From Pedobacter ureilyticus (GTDB lineage Bacteria > Bacteroidota > Bacteroidia > Sphingobacteriales > Sphingobacteriaceae), in NCBI RefSeq assembly GCF_005925345.1, contig NZ_SSHJ01000006.1, forward strand, positions 1 through 64,000: 64,000 bases of DNA, given 5' to 3'. Position numbers and translations under genes: made by a program. Positions 53,729 to 63,230 of the stretch are shown here, piece by piece; the stretch's first letter is position 1, and every line of letters begins with the position of its first letter. Below the pieces are notes generated by a model, which saw only the letters and a program-made list of their open reading frames with translations, searched no databases and had not been told where the DNA came from.

Positions 53729-56009
53729 AATTGGCGCTTTCATATTGGCATGTTCCTTCTTTGCCAATTGTAGCAATACCCGATACTTAAAGCCGGGGCA
53801 AAACCTTTATAAAGGTGCCGAAGTAAAAATCAATCCAGATTCTTCTTCTAAAATTGACGATGCCAAGCAGGTAAAGTCGGAATTAGAAAGTAAAACTAGA
53901 CCTCGCCCCAATAAATCAATATTAGGTTTAAAACCTAAATTATTCATTTATAACCTAGCCGGCGAACCTAAAAAACCAAAAGGCATTAGGAATTGGCTAC
54001 GCAACAAAGTTGGAGAACCGCCAGTGTTAATGAGCGAGGTAAAACTCAAGTACAACAATGATGTACTTAAAAGTTATTTAATTAGCCAGGGATATTTGCA
54101 AGCCGAGGTTACCGGAGATACCGTGATTAAAAGACGTCGCGGAAAGGCAATTTATACCGCCAACACTGGTATTAGATATAAAATTAATCAGGTTACTTTC
54201 CCGCCAGATACCGGAGATTTAACGCACAATATCAATGTAAACAAAAGCAAAACGCTTTTAAAAACTGGCGATTTTTATGATTTAGATACTTATAAAAACG
54301 AGCGAATAAGAATAGATAATGATTTGAAAGAAAGTGGTTATTTCTATTTCAGTCCCGAGCATTTGATTTTACAGGTAGACAGTACCATAGGCAAAAACCT
54401 AGTGAATGTAAATGTTCGTATTAAAAACACCACTCCCGATGCTTCTTTAAAGCCCTACACCATCAAAAACATAAACATTTACCCTAGTTATAGCTTGCGT
54501 AGAGATAGCTTATTAAGAAAACTAGAGCCGATAAAGTACAATGATTTTAATATTTACGATGACAGGAATACCTACAGATCAAGAGTTTTCGACAGGCTAG
54601 TTTTCTTTAAAAAGGGCGAACGATACAATAGAAAAGATCACAACCAATCGTTAAACCGAATGGTTAACTTAGGTGCTTTTAGAGATGTTAGAGCTGAATT
54701 TCTACCCATAGATAGTTTCAAAAACAACCAGCTAGATCTTAATATTTATCTAACACCGCTAAAGAAAAACTCACTTACTTTCTCGGTGTTAGGCACCAAT
54801 AAATCAAACAATTTTATTGGTTCTGAATTAAAGATTACACAAACCACCAGAAATATATTTAGAGGTGCAGAGCAATTAGATGTAAGTGCAAGTGGTGGCT
54901 TCGAAACACAATACAGTGGCCAATCAAAAGGAATCAACTCTTATTCGTTAACTGGGGAAGCTAAGCTTACGCTACCAAGGTTCATTGTGCCATTTTATAA
55001 GCCAAAAAGCACCAATGCATTCACGCCAAAAACCATTGTATCATTAGGCTACCAATTATTAAGCAGAGATACCGTTTATAAATTGAATTCATTTAAAGCA
55101 CAGTACGGCTACAATTGGAAAGAAAATCAGTTTAAGGAACACAACTTTAACCCTGCTTCGATAAACCTAGTTACTTCTAATAAGGATACGACAAGTCAAG
55201 CTTATCATACCCTCATTGAACAGAATCCAGGCTTACAATACACTTTAGAAAACCAATTTATTATTGGCAGCAATTACAGTTTCACCTATACCAACCAAAT
55301 GCAAGATAAACGCAGGCATAATTTGTATTTTTTTGGTGGGTTAGAAACAAGTGGTAACGTTTGGGGCTTATTTACACCAAAAAACTCATCAGGTAAAAGA
55401 GAATTATTTAACACGGCCTTAACGCAGTTTGTAAGAGTAGAAACCGATTTAAGAAATTACTACAAAGTAACCCCAACAGTGATTTGGGCAAATCGACTAA
55501 ATTTAGGTTACGGCTATGCTTATGGTGGAAGCAGCTCACTACCCTTTGTCCGTCAGTTTTTTGCTGGTGGAACGAATGACATTAGGGCGTTTAGGGCCAG
55601 ATCTTTAGGCCCGGGCACGTTTAAAGTAGCTGATGATGTAGTATTTGCCGACCAAGGTGGCGATATTAAAATGATGCTCAATTCGGAACTGAGATTTAAA
55701 CTCGTAAGTATTTTACATGGCGCAGCCTTTGTAGATGCGGGTAACGTTTGGCTCCGCAAAGAAGATCCGGATAGAATTGGTTCTGAGTTTAAGCTAAAAA
55801 ACGCTTTAGATGAATTAGCCGTGGGCACGGGTGTAGGTTTAAGGGTAGATGCCACAATTTTTGTCATCCGCCTTGATGGTGCTTTCCCTATACGTAAGCC
55901 ATTTTTACCTAGTGGCCAACGTTGGGTAATTAACGATATAGATTTTGGAAGTAAAAGTTGGAGAAGAGATAATTTAGTGCTTAATATCGGAATTGGTTAT
56001 CCGTTTTAA
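53712..56009 (+). CDS. tamL: TamL: lipoprotein TamA/BamA-family outer-membrane protein
   Basis: A 765-residue protein; start MRKLIKIGAFILACSFFANC (53712) is chosen because it gives a clean lipoprotein signal, Cys20. An ATG at 53691 is possible. POTRA-like repeats (about 35-370) include YNNDVLKSYLISQGYLQAEV. The barrel occupies residues about 375-765 and ends DNLVLNIGIGYPF. Lipid-anchored TamA relatives (TamL) are known from Bacteroidota. It overlaps tamB by 17 bases and works with it in outer-membrane protein or lipid handling. Confidence 0.92.
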   Translation: MRKLIKIGAFILACSFFANCSNTRYLKPGQNLYKGAEVKINPDSSSKIDDAKQVKSELESKTRPRPNKSILGLKPKLFIYNLAGEPKKPKGIRNWLRNKVGEPPVLMSEVKLKYNNDVLKSYLISQGYLQAEVTGDTVIKRRRGKAIYTANTGIRYKINQVTFPPDTGDLTHNINVNKSKTLLKTGDFYDLDTYKNERIRIDNDLKESGYFYFSPEHLILQVDSTIGKNLVNVNVRIKNTTPDASLKPYTIKNINIYPSYSLRRDSLLRKLEPIKYNDFNIYDDRNTYRSRVFDRLVFFKKGERYNRKDHNQSLNRMVNLGAFRDVRAEFLPIDSFKNNQLDLNIYLTPLKKNSLTFSVLGTNKSNNFIGSELKITQTTRNIFRGAEQLDVSASGGFETQYSGQSKGINSYSLTGEAKLTLPRFIVPFYKPKSTNAFTPKTIVSLGYQLLSRDTVYKLNSFKAQYGYNWKENQFKEHNFNPASINLVTSNKDTTSQAYHTLIEQNPGLQYTLENQFIIGSNYSFTYTNQMQDKRRHNLYFFGGLETSGNVWGLFTPKNSSGKRELFNTALTQFVRVETDLRNYYKVTPTVIWANRLNLGYGYAYGGSSSLPFVRQFFAGGTNDIRAFRARSLGPGTFKVADDVVFADQGGDIKMMLNSELRFKLVSILHGAAFVDAGNVWLRKEDPDRIGSEFKLKNALDELAVGTGVGLRVDATIFVIRLDGAFPIRKPFLPSGQRWVINDIDFGSKSWRRDNLVLNIGIGYPF

Positions 56010-56079
56010 GAGATTTTGAATGATTGAAGAAAGCATGATTGAATGAGTAAACTTACCGGGCTCTAATGTTCTAACGCTA

Positions 56080-56087
56080 TAACTTTG
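56080..56087 (+). promoter_or_regulatory. -7 promoter box of the YihY-family gene
   Basis: TAACTTTG matches TAnnTTTG and lies 27 bases before ATG 56115. It overlaps the in-frame TTG at 56085, which argues for the later start. Confidence 0.6.
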
Positions 56088-56114
56088 CAACATTTCAACC
56101 TTACAATTTTAAAC

Positions 56115-57113
56115 ATGAAAAAAATACCTCAACAAATAAAATCATTTTTAGTACATACCTACCACCTTTTTATAGCGGCAGGCAAAGGTTTTATGGAAGA
56201 CCGAGTAATGAAACTCAGTGCAGCCCTAGCCTATTACACTATTTTTTCGCTCACTCCGCTCATTATCATCATCATTTCATCAGCCTCCTTATTTCTGGGC
56301 GATAACATGGATCCAAACACAAAACTATTTGGAGAAATAAGCGAAATGATTGGAACAAATGCAGCCAACCAACTCAGAACATTTGTAAACAACGCCAATC
56401 TTTCTGGCAAAAGTACAATGGGTTTAATTATTGGCATAGGTACTTTAATTATTGGTTCTACTGCCATTTTTATAGAAATACAAGATAGCATTAACCTGAT
56501 ATGGAAAGTGAAAGCAGTACCTAAAAAAGGTTGGAAAAAACTGCTTACCAACCGTCTGCTTTCTTTTTCATTGATAGCGTCATTAGGTTTTCTACTTTTA
56601 GTTTCGTTAGTAATTAACAGTGTAGTAGTGGGCATTGGTGGCAAACTAGATATTTATGCCTCAAAAATTGGCATAGAAGAGGTTTCTGAATGGTTAATGC
56701 TTATTGTAACCAATGCTTTAACTTTGGCCGTAGTTACTACCATTTTCGCTATCATTTTTAAGGTATTGCCAGATGTAAATTTAAAATGGAAACCCGCTTT
56801 GGTAGGTGCATTGTTTACCGCATTATTGTTTAGTTTAGGCAAGTACGTTATTGGCATCTATATCGAAAAAGGAAACCCAGGCTCCGCTTTTGGAGCTGCC
56901 AGTTCTATCATCGTAATTTTGGTGTGGATTTACTATACCTCTATTATTTTATACTTTGGTGCAGAGTTTACCCAAGCTTATGCAGAAAAGTTTGATACGG
57001 GTATTACACCATCAAAATACGCCGTACACTTAAAAACCATTATAGTAGAGAAAGAGGTTAAAAAATTACCGCCGCAACACCCCGAAGACACCATAGCACC
57101 AGAGAAAGAGTAA
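56115..57113 (+). CDS. YihY/BrkB-family membrane protein
   Basis: A 332-residue protein. The start is MKKIPQQIKSFLVHTYH (56115). The family opening KLSAALAYYTIFSLTPLIII is followed by six hydrophobic helices (to about residue 290) with the GNPGSAFGAASSIIVILVWIYYTS loop, IILYFGAEFTQAYA at the end, then a charged tail. The family was once called RNase BN, incorrectly; the real role (membrane or envelope related) is open. A MITE-like repeat starts 2 bases past its stop. Confidence 0.93.
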   Translation: MKKIPQQIKSFLVHTYHLFIAAGKGFMEDRVMKLSAALAYYTIFSLTPLIIIIISSASLFLGDNMDPNTKLFGEISEMIGTNAANQLRTFVNNANLSGKSTMGLIIGIGTLIIGSTAIFIEIQDSINLIWKVKAVPKKGWKKLLTNRLLSFSLIASLGFLLLVSLVINSVVVGIGGKLDIYASKIGIEEVSEWLMLIVTNALTLAVVTTIFAIIFKVLPDVNLKWKPALVGALFTALLFSLGKYVIGIYIEKGNPGSAFGAASSIIVILVWIYYTSIILYFGAEFTQAYAEKFDTGITPSKYAVHLKTIIVEKEVKKLPPQHPEDTIAPEKE

Positions 57114-57114
57114 A

Positions 57115-57287
57115 AAAGAGGCTGTCTCAAATTCGCTCGTCATCTCGAACGCTAGAGAGAGATCTGCTTTAGAAGTACTTCTAAAAGAGATTTAACTTCG
57201 TTGATTTTCAATTTACTTCGAGCCCTTTGGTTCTCCTCCTTTGATCGTCGAAATGACGCCGTTATTTTACTGTTGAGACAATCTATT
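57115..57287. repeat. MITE-like palindromic repeat, copy 2
   Basis: The left end AAAGAGGCTGTCTCAAA is exact; the right end is degenerate (TTGAGACAATCT). The middle matches copy 1 in reverse orientation apart from an extra 39 bases (57194-57232). It lies directly after the YihY-family stop. Confidence 0.85.
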
Positions 57288-57305
57288 TTTGTGCAATGCA
57301 CTCAT

Positions 57306-59435
57306 CTATAACGTTATATAATCGGCAATTTTATCAATCAGTTCTTTTTCCGAATAGGGCTTTAATACCAAGGCATTCATCCCGGATGCCAAATACTTGT
57401 CCCTATCCTCTTCCATCACGTTGGCGGTAACGCCCAAGATTGGCACGTTTGATTTGCTTTTATCTTTTTCGCTCCTGATTAAACGGGTAAGTTCTACACC
57501 ACCCATTACAGGCATCTGCACGTCTGTTAAAATTAGGTCGTAATGGTTTTGCTGAAACAACTGAAAAGCCTCGGCACCATCATAAGCGGTATCGGTAACG
57601 ATTTTATATTTTTTAACCACAGTTTGCGCCAACAGTACATTCATTTTGTTATCATCAACCAGCAAAATTCGTTTGCCAGCTAAATGAGATATATCGGCTA
57701 TAACCAAGCTTTTTCGTTGATTAGCACTATCGTAACAAAACTCATAAGGTATCTCAAAAGTAAAGTTAGAGCCTTTGTTAATCTTGCTACTCAAGCTAAT
57801 TTTACCGCCCTGCAACTCTACAATTTTTTTACAGATGGCCAAACCTAAACCTGTTCCTTTTTGGGTGTTTTTTGTGGTAGAATAGTTAACCTGCGAAAAC
57901 TCGTCGAAAATAACGCCCGCGTCTTTCTCTTCAATACCAATACCCGTATCAATTACCTGTACCTTTAATAACCCTTTTTTCTTAGAGCTAGCAATTATTT
58001 CTGCCTTTAAAGTAACTGATCCACTATCGGTAAATTTAATGGCATTGCTTAATAAATTCATCACCACTTGTTTTAACCGCAGCGAATCTCCTTGTAACAT
58101 CGTTTTACCATCAAAACTTATCTGTTTCTCTAGCGACAAGCCTTTTTTAGAAGCTTGTATGGCAATACTGTTAAACACTTCATTAATGGCATCTGCCGGG
58201 GCAAAAGATACTTTATCAAAATTAATCTTACCAACCTCGTATTTCGAGAAATCAAGAATATCATTTACAAGATCAAGCAGCAATTCTGACGAGGTTTTAA
58301 TCGCATCTACTTGCTCTTTTTGCTGTTCAGACAAATTATCTTGGCTAAGTTGCTCCGAAAAACCAATTACAGAATTTAGCGGTGTTCTAATCTCGTGGCT
58401 CATATTTGCCAAAAACCTGCTTTTAGATTGTGCGTATTGCGATACACGCTGACCATAGTCAATTAGTTCGTGTTCGTTTCTATAAATTCGCCATAAGTTG
58501 AGCAAAATGATAGTAACTAAAACAGACAAAAGCACAAAAATTATCACGTAGATGTTATTGATGCTTTTAAATGTATCATCCATATCAAAATGGATGTTCT
58601 TTTTGGTTTCAGCAACAAAATCTAACTCCTTCTTTTTAAACGTTTGCAGTAAAAAAACAATTTCGTTAATGATGCGAGAATTGATTCGCAATATTTCTAC
58701 TTCATTTTTTCTGAGGATTTTATTGGCATTGTACAAATTGCGGAAATAATTATTGATATTCCTCATTTGCATTTTGTTGTAATTTCGGCTAGAGAGAGAA
58801 GTATCTAAAGTAATCTCTTTTTTTACCAAAACCGCATTGGTATCCACTTGGCGTTTTTGTCGCGAAAAGGCATCGGCCAACCTACCTATCAGCCCTTTTT
58901 CTTTAATTTCTTGTTTAGGCTTAATGGTATCAATTGTAATCATCGTCTTAAACCTACCTTTGGTAACTTCCATACCCTTAGTCCAAGTGCGCTCTTTAAC
59001 CGTATCAATACCAGCAGTAGTAAACATTAAACTATCTGTTAGTTGCTTTAAAGCTAAATAAAGTTTTGTCTTAATTTTTTTCTGGTCTACCAGACCTTTA
59101 ATATTATTTGAATAGCTTTTTGTATTTTCCTTAACTTTTAAGCTATCTAGTATCGAAGAAACCTTAATAATTTCTTTAGAGAACTGTTTCATATAGGCTA
59201 CATTTGCTGTAGCCTCAAATAAACGGCAATTATTATCGGCCTTATACAGTGCTAAAATGCAGGTATCTAAACTAGAATAATCACTTTCTATATTATTTAG
59301 CTCTGTTACGCTGTTAGAAAGTACATTAATTTTATCATTTCTGATATAAAAGAAGATAGCTGATATAAAAAGAGCTAAAATTAAGATTACAATGAGCCCA
59401 TAGCGAGAAGAACTCCTTTTTTTGTTGATTGTCAT
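57306..59435 (-). CDS. Hybrid sensor histidine kinase/response regulator
   Basis: A 709-residue protein. Membrane helices at about residues 11-31 and 293-313 bound a large, mostly helical periplasmic region. HisKA follows with phosphoacceptor H347 in LANMSHEIRTPLNS, then HATPase (NLLSNAIKFT, IDTGIGIEEKD, GTGLGLAICKK) and a C-terminal receiver domain with DLILTDVQMPVMGG (Asp near 637). It is a phosphorelay kinase without an identified output; none of its neighbours is a transcription factor. It is monocistronic and the stimulus is unknown. Confidence 0.95.
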   Translation of the reverse strand: MTINKKRSSSRYGLIVILILALFISAIFFYIRNDKINVLSNSVTELNNIESDYSSLDTCILALYKADNNCRLFEATANVAYMKQFSKEIIKVSSILDSLKVKENTKSYSNNIKGLVDQKKIKTKLYLALKQLTDSLMFTTAGIDTVKERTWTKGMEVTKGRFKTMITIDTIKPKQEIKEKGLIGRLADAFSRQKRQVDTNAVLVKKEITLDTSLSSRNYNKMQMRNINNYFRNLYNANKILRKNEVEILRINSRIINEIVFLLQTFKKKELDFVAETKKNIHFDMDDTFKSINNIYVIIFVLLSVLVTIILLNLWRIYRNEHELIDYGQRVSQYAQSKSRFLANMSHEIRTPLNSVIGFSEQLSQDNLSEQQKEQVDAIKTSSELLLDLVNDILDFSKYEVGKINFDKVSFAPADAINEVFNSIAIQASKKGLSLEKQISFDGKTMLQGDSLRLKQVVMNLLSNAIKFTDSGSVTLKAEIIASSKKKGLLKVQVIDTGIGIEEKDAGVIFDEFSQVNYSTTKNTQKGTGLGLAICKKIVELQGGKISLSSKINKGSNFTFEIPYEFCYDSANQRKSLVIADISHLAGKRILLVDDNKMNVLLAQTVVKKYKIVTDTAYDGAEAFQLFQQNHYDLILTDVQMPVMGGVELTRLIRSEKDKSKSNVPILGVTANVMEEDRDKYLASGMNALVLKPYSEKELIDKIADYITL

Positions 59436-59571
59436 GCGTTAATACAATAAACATTAAAGCCTTAACATTTATATCAGATATAGCTTTAAGATAGGTAAAA
59501 AATATCTACAAATATAATTAAACCAATGGATAAAAAGGCATTACCACAAAAACCTAAAAACACAATGCTTT

Positions 59572-61446
59572 TTAAGCCAGATCTAATTCTTCTATTTCTT
59601 TTTCTTCTTTATCTACTTCGTCTTTTTCAATACGTAGATTTTTAATGATATGTTGTTGTCTGTCAGGCGTGTTTTTACCCATGTAATATTCCAACAAGCT
59701 CTTAATGGTTTGCTCTTTTAAAATTACTGGGTCTAAACGAATATCTTTTCCAATAAACAAGCCAAACTCATCTGGAGAAATTTCTCCCAATCCTTTAAAC
59801 CTTGTAATTTCTGGCTTTCCGCCTAATTTTGAAATGGCATTCTTACGCTCTTCATCGCTATAGCAATAAACAGTTTCTTTTTTGTTCCTAACCCTAAAAA
59901 GTGGTGTTTGTAGGATATAAACATGGCCTGCCTTTACCAAATCTGGGAAAAACTGCAAAAAGAAAGTCATCATCAACAAACGTATGTGCATGCCATCCAC
60001 ATCTGCATCTGTAGCAATTACAATGTTGTTATAATGTAGGCCTTCTAAACCGTCCTCAATATTTAAGGCATGTTGTAAAAGGTTAAACTCCTCGTTTTCG
60101 TAAACTACTTTTTTGGTTAGCTCGTAGCAATTTAAAGGCTTCCCTTTTAAACTAAATACGGCTTGTGTTTCTACATCTCGTGATTTTGTGATAGAGCCCG
60201 ACGCAGAATCTCCTTCGGTAATAAACAAAGTGGTTTCGTGCCTACGCTCGTGGTTTGTATTGAAATGAGCTTTGCAATCTCTTAATTTCTTATTATGCAA
60301 AGATGCTTTTTTAGCTCTATCGTTAGCCAACTTTTTAATACCAGCAATATCTTTGCGCTCACGCTCAGATTGTTTAATCCGGGTCTCAATCGCATCAGCT
60401 ACTTCTTTATGCTTATGCAAATAATCGTCCAGCTCTTTTTTCAAGAAATCGTTAACGAAGGTACGTACCGTTTGCCCCTCTGGCGCAATACGTTCTGAGC
60501 CCAACTTGGTTTTGGTTTGCGACTCGAAAACTGGCTCTTGCACACGTATGGCGATGGCGGCAATAATAGAAGCCCTCACATCTGAAGCATCATAATCTTT
60601 GTTATAAAACTCTCTAATAGTTTTTACTACCGCCTCTCTAAATGCCGCTTGGTGTGTACCGCCCTGCGTAGTGTACTGCCCGTTTACAAACGAGTGGTAA
60701 TCTTCGCCGTATTGCTGGCCGTGGGTCATGGCTACTTCAATGTCATGCCCTTTTAGGTGGATAATTGGGTATCTAATTTCCTCAGGCTTATTCTGTTTCG
60801 AAAGTAAGTCGTACAAACCTCTTTCCGAGAAATATTTTTGATTATTGAAATTGATGGTTAAACCCGTATTTAAGAACACATAGTTCCAAATCATGCTTTC
60901 TACAAAATCAGGAATGTAACGATAGTTCCTAAAAATAGTTTCATCTGGATAGAAAGTAATAGAGGTACCATTGCGTTGCGTGGTATCAATCTCTGGATGT
61001 TCTGTGACAATTAATCCTTTACTAAACTCTACTCTTTTAGTTTTACCATCACGGTAACTTTGCACTACAAAATTGGTAGACAGCGCATTTACCGCCTTGG
61101 TACCTACACCATTCATCCCTACCGATTTTTGGAAGGCATTGCTATCGTACTTTCCACCGGTATTCATTTTAGAAACGCAATCTATAACTTTACCCAAAGG
61201 GATGCCCCTACCGTAATCTCGCACAATTACCCGATGATCGCTTAAACTAATGTCGATAGTTTTACCAGCGCCCATCATAAACTCGTCAATAGAGTTATCA
61301 ACAATCTCTTTTAGCAGTACATAAACCCCATCATCAGGTGCAGATCCGTCGCCTAATTTACCAATGTACATTCCCGGCCTACGGCGAATATGCTCTTGCC
61401 AATCTAAGGATTTAATACTGTCTTCGTTATAAATTGGTTCTGCCAT
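59572..61446 (-). CDS. parE: DNA topoisomerase IV subunit B
   Basis: A 624-residue type IIA subunit. The GHKL ATPase includes [27 protein letters not shown] and [14 protein letters not shown]. The transducer domain is followed by the TOPRIM metal site ([10 protein letters not shown], then [12 protein letters not shown]) and [17 protein letters not shown] near the end. The acidic C-terminus and length fit ParE rather than GyrB. It decatenates chromosomes with ParC, which is not in the window. Confidence 0.95.
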   Translation of the reverse strand: MAEPIYNEDSIKSLDWQEHIRRRPGMYIGKLGDGSAPDDGVYVLLKEIVDNSIDEFMMGAGKTIDISLSDHRVIVRDYGRGIPLGKVIDCVSKMNTGGKYDSNAFQKSVGMNGVGTKAVNALSTNFVVQSYRDGKTKRVEFSKGLIVTEHPEIDTTQRNGTSITFYPDETIFRNYRYIPDFVESMIWNYVFLNTGLTINFNNQKYFSERGLYDLLSKQNKPEEIRYPIIHLKGHDIEVAMTHGQQYGEDYHSFVNGQYTTQGGTHQAAFREAVVKTIREFYNKDYDASDVRASIIAAIAIRVQEPVFESQTKTKLGSERIAPEGQTVRTFVNDFLKKELDDYLHKHKEVADAIETRIKQSERERKDIAGIKKLANDRAKKASLHNKKLRDCKAHFNTNHERRHETTLFITEGDSASGSITKSRDVETQAVFSLKGKPLNCYELTKKVVYENEEFNLLQHALNIEDGLEGLHYNNIVIATDADVDGMHIRLLMMTFFLQFFPDLVKAGHVYILQTPLFRVRNKKETVYCYSDEERKNAISKLGGKPEITRFKGLGEISPDEFGLFIGKDIRLDPVILKEQTIKSLLEYYMGKNTPDRQQHIIKNLRIEKDEVDKEEKEIEELDLA

Positions 61447-61492
61447 AACTCTGTTGTGTGTAGATTCTTGATTGAGATGCCAATCAACATTA

Positions 61493-61500
61493 CAAATTTA
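61493..61500 (-). promoter_or_regulatory. Possible -7 box of parE
   Basis: TAAATTTG on the minus strand matches TAnnTTTG about 46 bases before the ATG. No -33 element was evident. Confidence 0.4.
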
Positions 61501-61629
61501 ATCAATTTCAGGGGCATTTTCTGGCTAGATTTCCACATTTGAACAAATCGATAGACTTACATTGTATTTTTTTGAGGATGAAATTGCTGAGCAGCTTTTT
61601 ATTGTTAAATTGGGCTTGTAATAAAACAA

Positions 61630-61780
61630 CTCGTCATTGCGAGGTGCAAATCAATCTTCTTGTCATCATGCTCAGCGTAGCGAAGAATCTAAAAGTAAAC
61701 ATGCTAAACTAACAGATTCCCGCTTACGTCGGAATGACAGAATACGCTAAGATTGCTTCGTACCTCGCGATGAGGTGACA
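61630..61780. repeat. Nested REP-like palindromes
   Basis: Outer arms GTCATTGCGAGG...CAATCTT (61633-61658) and AAGATTGCTTCG...CTCGCGATGA (61749-61774) enclose an inner pair GTCAT...GAAGAATCT (61661-61690) and AGATTC...GTCGGAATGACA (61714-61739). The rest of the gap 61447-61814 holds no gene. Confidence 0.65.
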
Positions 61781-61814
61781 TACAAAGCCCTAAACCAACA
61801 AACTAAAACTTCAA

Positions 61815-63167
61815 ATGAACCCAGAGAAAAAACAACTGTCCTTATTCGATCTATCTATGATTGTGGTAAGCCTAGTGATAGGCATGGGAATTTTCCGTAC
61901 CCCTGTTAATGTGGCGGCAAAAGCCCAAATTCCAGAGCTTTTTTTCTTAGCGTGGATAGTGGGTGGCTTTGTAGCGCTTTGCGGTGCCCTCACCTATGCC
62001 GAAATTGGTTCTCGTTATCCTGTAACTGGCGGATATTACAAAATTTTCTCTGTTTGCTACCACCCGTCTATTGCTTTCGCTATTAACTGCATAATTGTGG
62101 TAAGCAATGCTGCCTCTGTTGCTGGTGTTTCTTTAATTGGTGCCGAATACTTAAATAAAGCCCTTTTTCCTGTAGAAATGCAAACCAACGATCACCGTAT
62201 TTTAATTGGATTGGTCAGTATCATCATTTTCTACACCATTAACTTGATGGGCTTAAGAACCAGTTCCAGAACTCAGAACATGCTGACCATCATCAAACTG
62301 GTAATGGTTATCACGCTAATTTGCGCCATATTTTTTGGCGGACAAACACAACAGCTACCCTCTGTTTTTAGTACAACAAGCGGTTTACCTGCTACCTGGA
62401 GCGATTACGGAAAAGCATTGGGCATTTGCTTAATAGCCGTGTCTTTTAGTTTTGGCGGCTACCAGCAAACCATCAATTTTGGTGGCGAAGCTAAAGAAGC
62501 CAAAACGGTTATTCCTCGGTCTATTTTGGTTGGTTTGGGTATTATCATCACTTTGTACATGGCCATTAATTACGCTTACGTAAAAGTGATTGGTTTCGAA
62601 CAGTTAAAGTCCGCACAAAGTATTGCCGCTATTTTAGCAGGGCAAATATTTGGCCCTACTGGTTTTACCATTCTGTCGGTTCTCATATTCTTATCAGTTT
62701 TAGGTTATGTAAATGTGAATTTATTGAGCAATCCAAGAGCTATGTATGCCATGGGCGAAGAAGGTGCACTACCCAAAGTTTTCACCAAAAAAACCAAAAA
62801 AAACGATGTAATGGTGGTAAGCTTAACACTCTTTACCATTCTTTCTATCATCACATTGTTTTATGCACAAACCTTCGATAAGATTTTGAACTACACCATT
62901 TTTATGGATGGCGCAGGGATGATTTTCTCTGCGGCAACCATCTTTTATCTGCGTAAAAAAACAGCACATTTGGATAAAAACACTATCTACACCATGAAAT
63001 TATATCCATTGATGCCGCTCATCTTCATTGCTGCTTATTTATTTGTAGCTATTAGTATTTATAACGATGATCCTAACGCGGCATTAAACGGAATTTATAT
63101 TTTCATTGGATTTGTAGCCATTTATTTCATCCAAAGATTTTTTAATAACAAAAGAGCAACTAAATAA
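61815..63167 (+). CDS. APC-family amino acid permease
   Basis: A 450-residue protein with about twelve hydrophobic helices. The first helix has the substrate-site GMGIFRTPVNVA motif, followed by WIVGGFVALCGALTYAEIGS. The later FGGYQQTINFGGEAKEAKTV and IPRSILVGLGI stretches are typical of the amino acid-polyamine-organocation superfamily. The substrate is not readable. It is followed on the same strand by a Cys/Met PLP enzyme gene 63 bases on, which may suggest sulfur amino acid metabolism. Confidence 0.93.
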   Translation: MNPEKKQLSLFDLSMIVVSLVIGMGIFRTPVNVAAKAQIPELFFLAWIVGGFVALCGALTYAEIGSRYPVTGGYYKIFSVCYHPSIAFAINCIIVVSNAASVAGVSLIGAEYLNKALFPVEMQTNDHRILIGLVSIIIFYTINLMGLRTSSRTQNMLTIIKLVMVITLICAIFFGGQTQQLPSVFSTTSGLPATWSDYGKALGICLIAVSFSFGGYQQTINFGGEAKEAKTVIPRSILVGLGIIITLYMAINYAYVKVIGFEQLKSAQSIAAILAGQIFGPTGFTILSVLIFLSVLGYVNVNLLSNPRAMYAMGEEGALPKVFTKKTKKNDVMVVSLTLFTILSIITLFYAQTFDKILNYTIFMDGAGMIFSAATIFYLRKKTAHLDKNTIYTMKLYPLMPLIFIAAYLFVAISIYNDDPNAALNGIYIFIGFVAIYFIQRFFNNKRATK

Positions 63168-63230
63168 GGTTAATGCTAAGCAACGCAAAGGTGCTTTTAA
63201 CTTTTGACTTTATACTTTTAACTTAACAAA

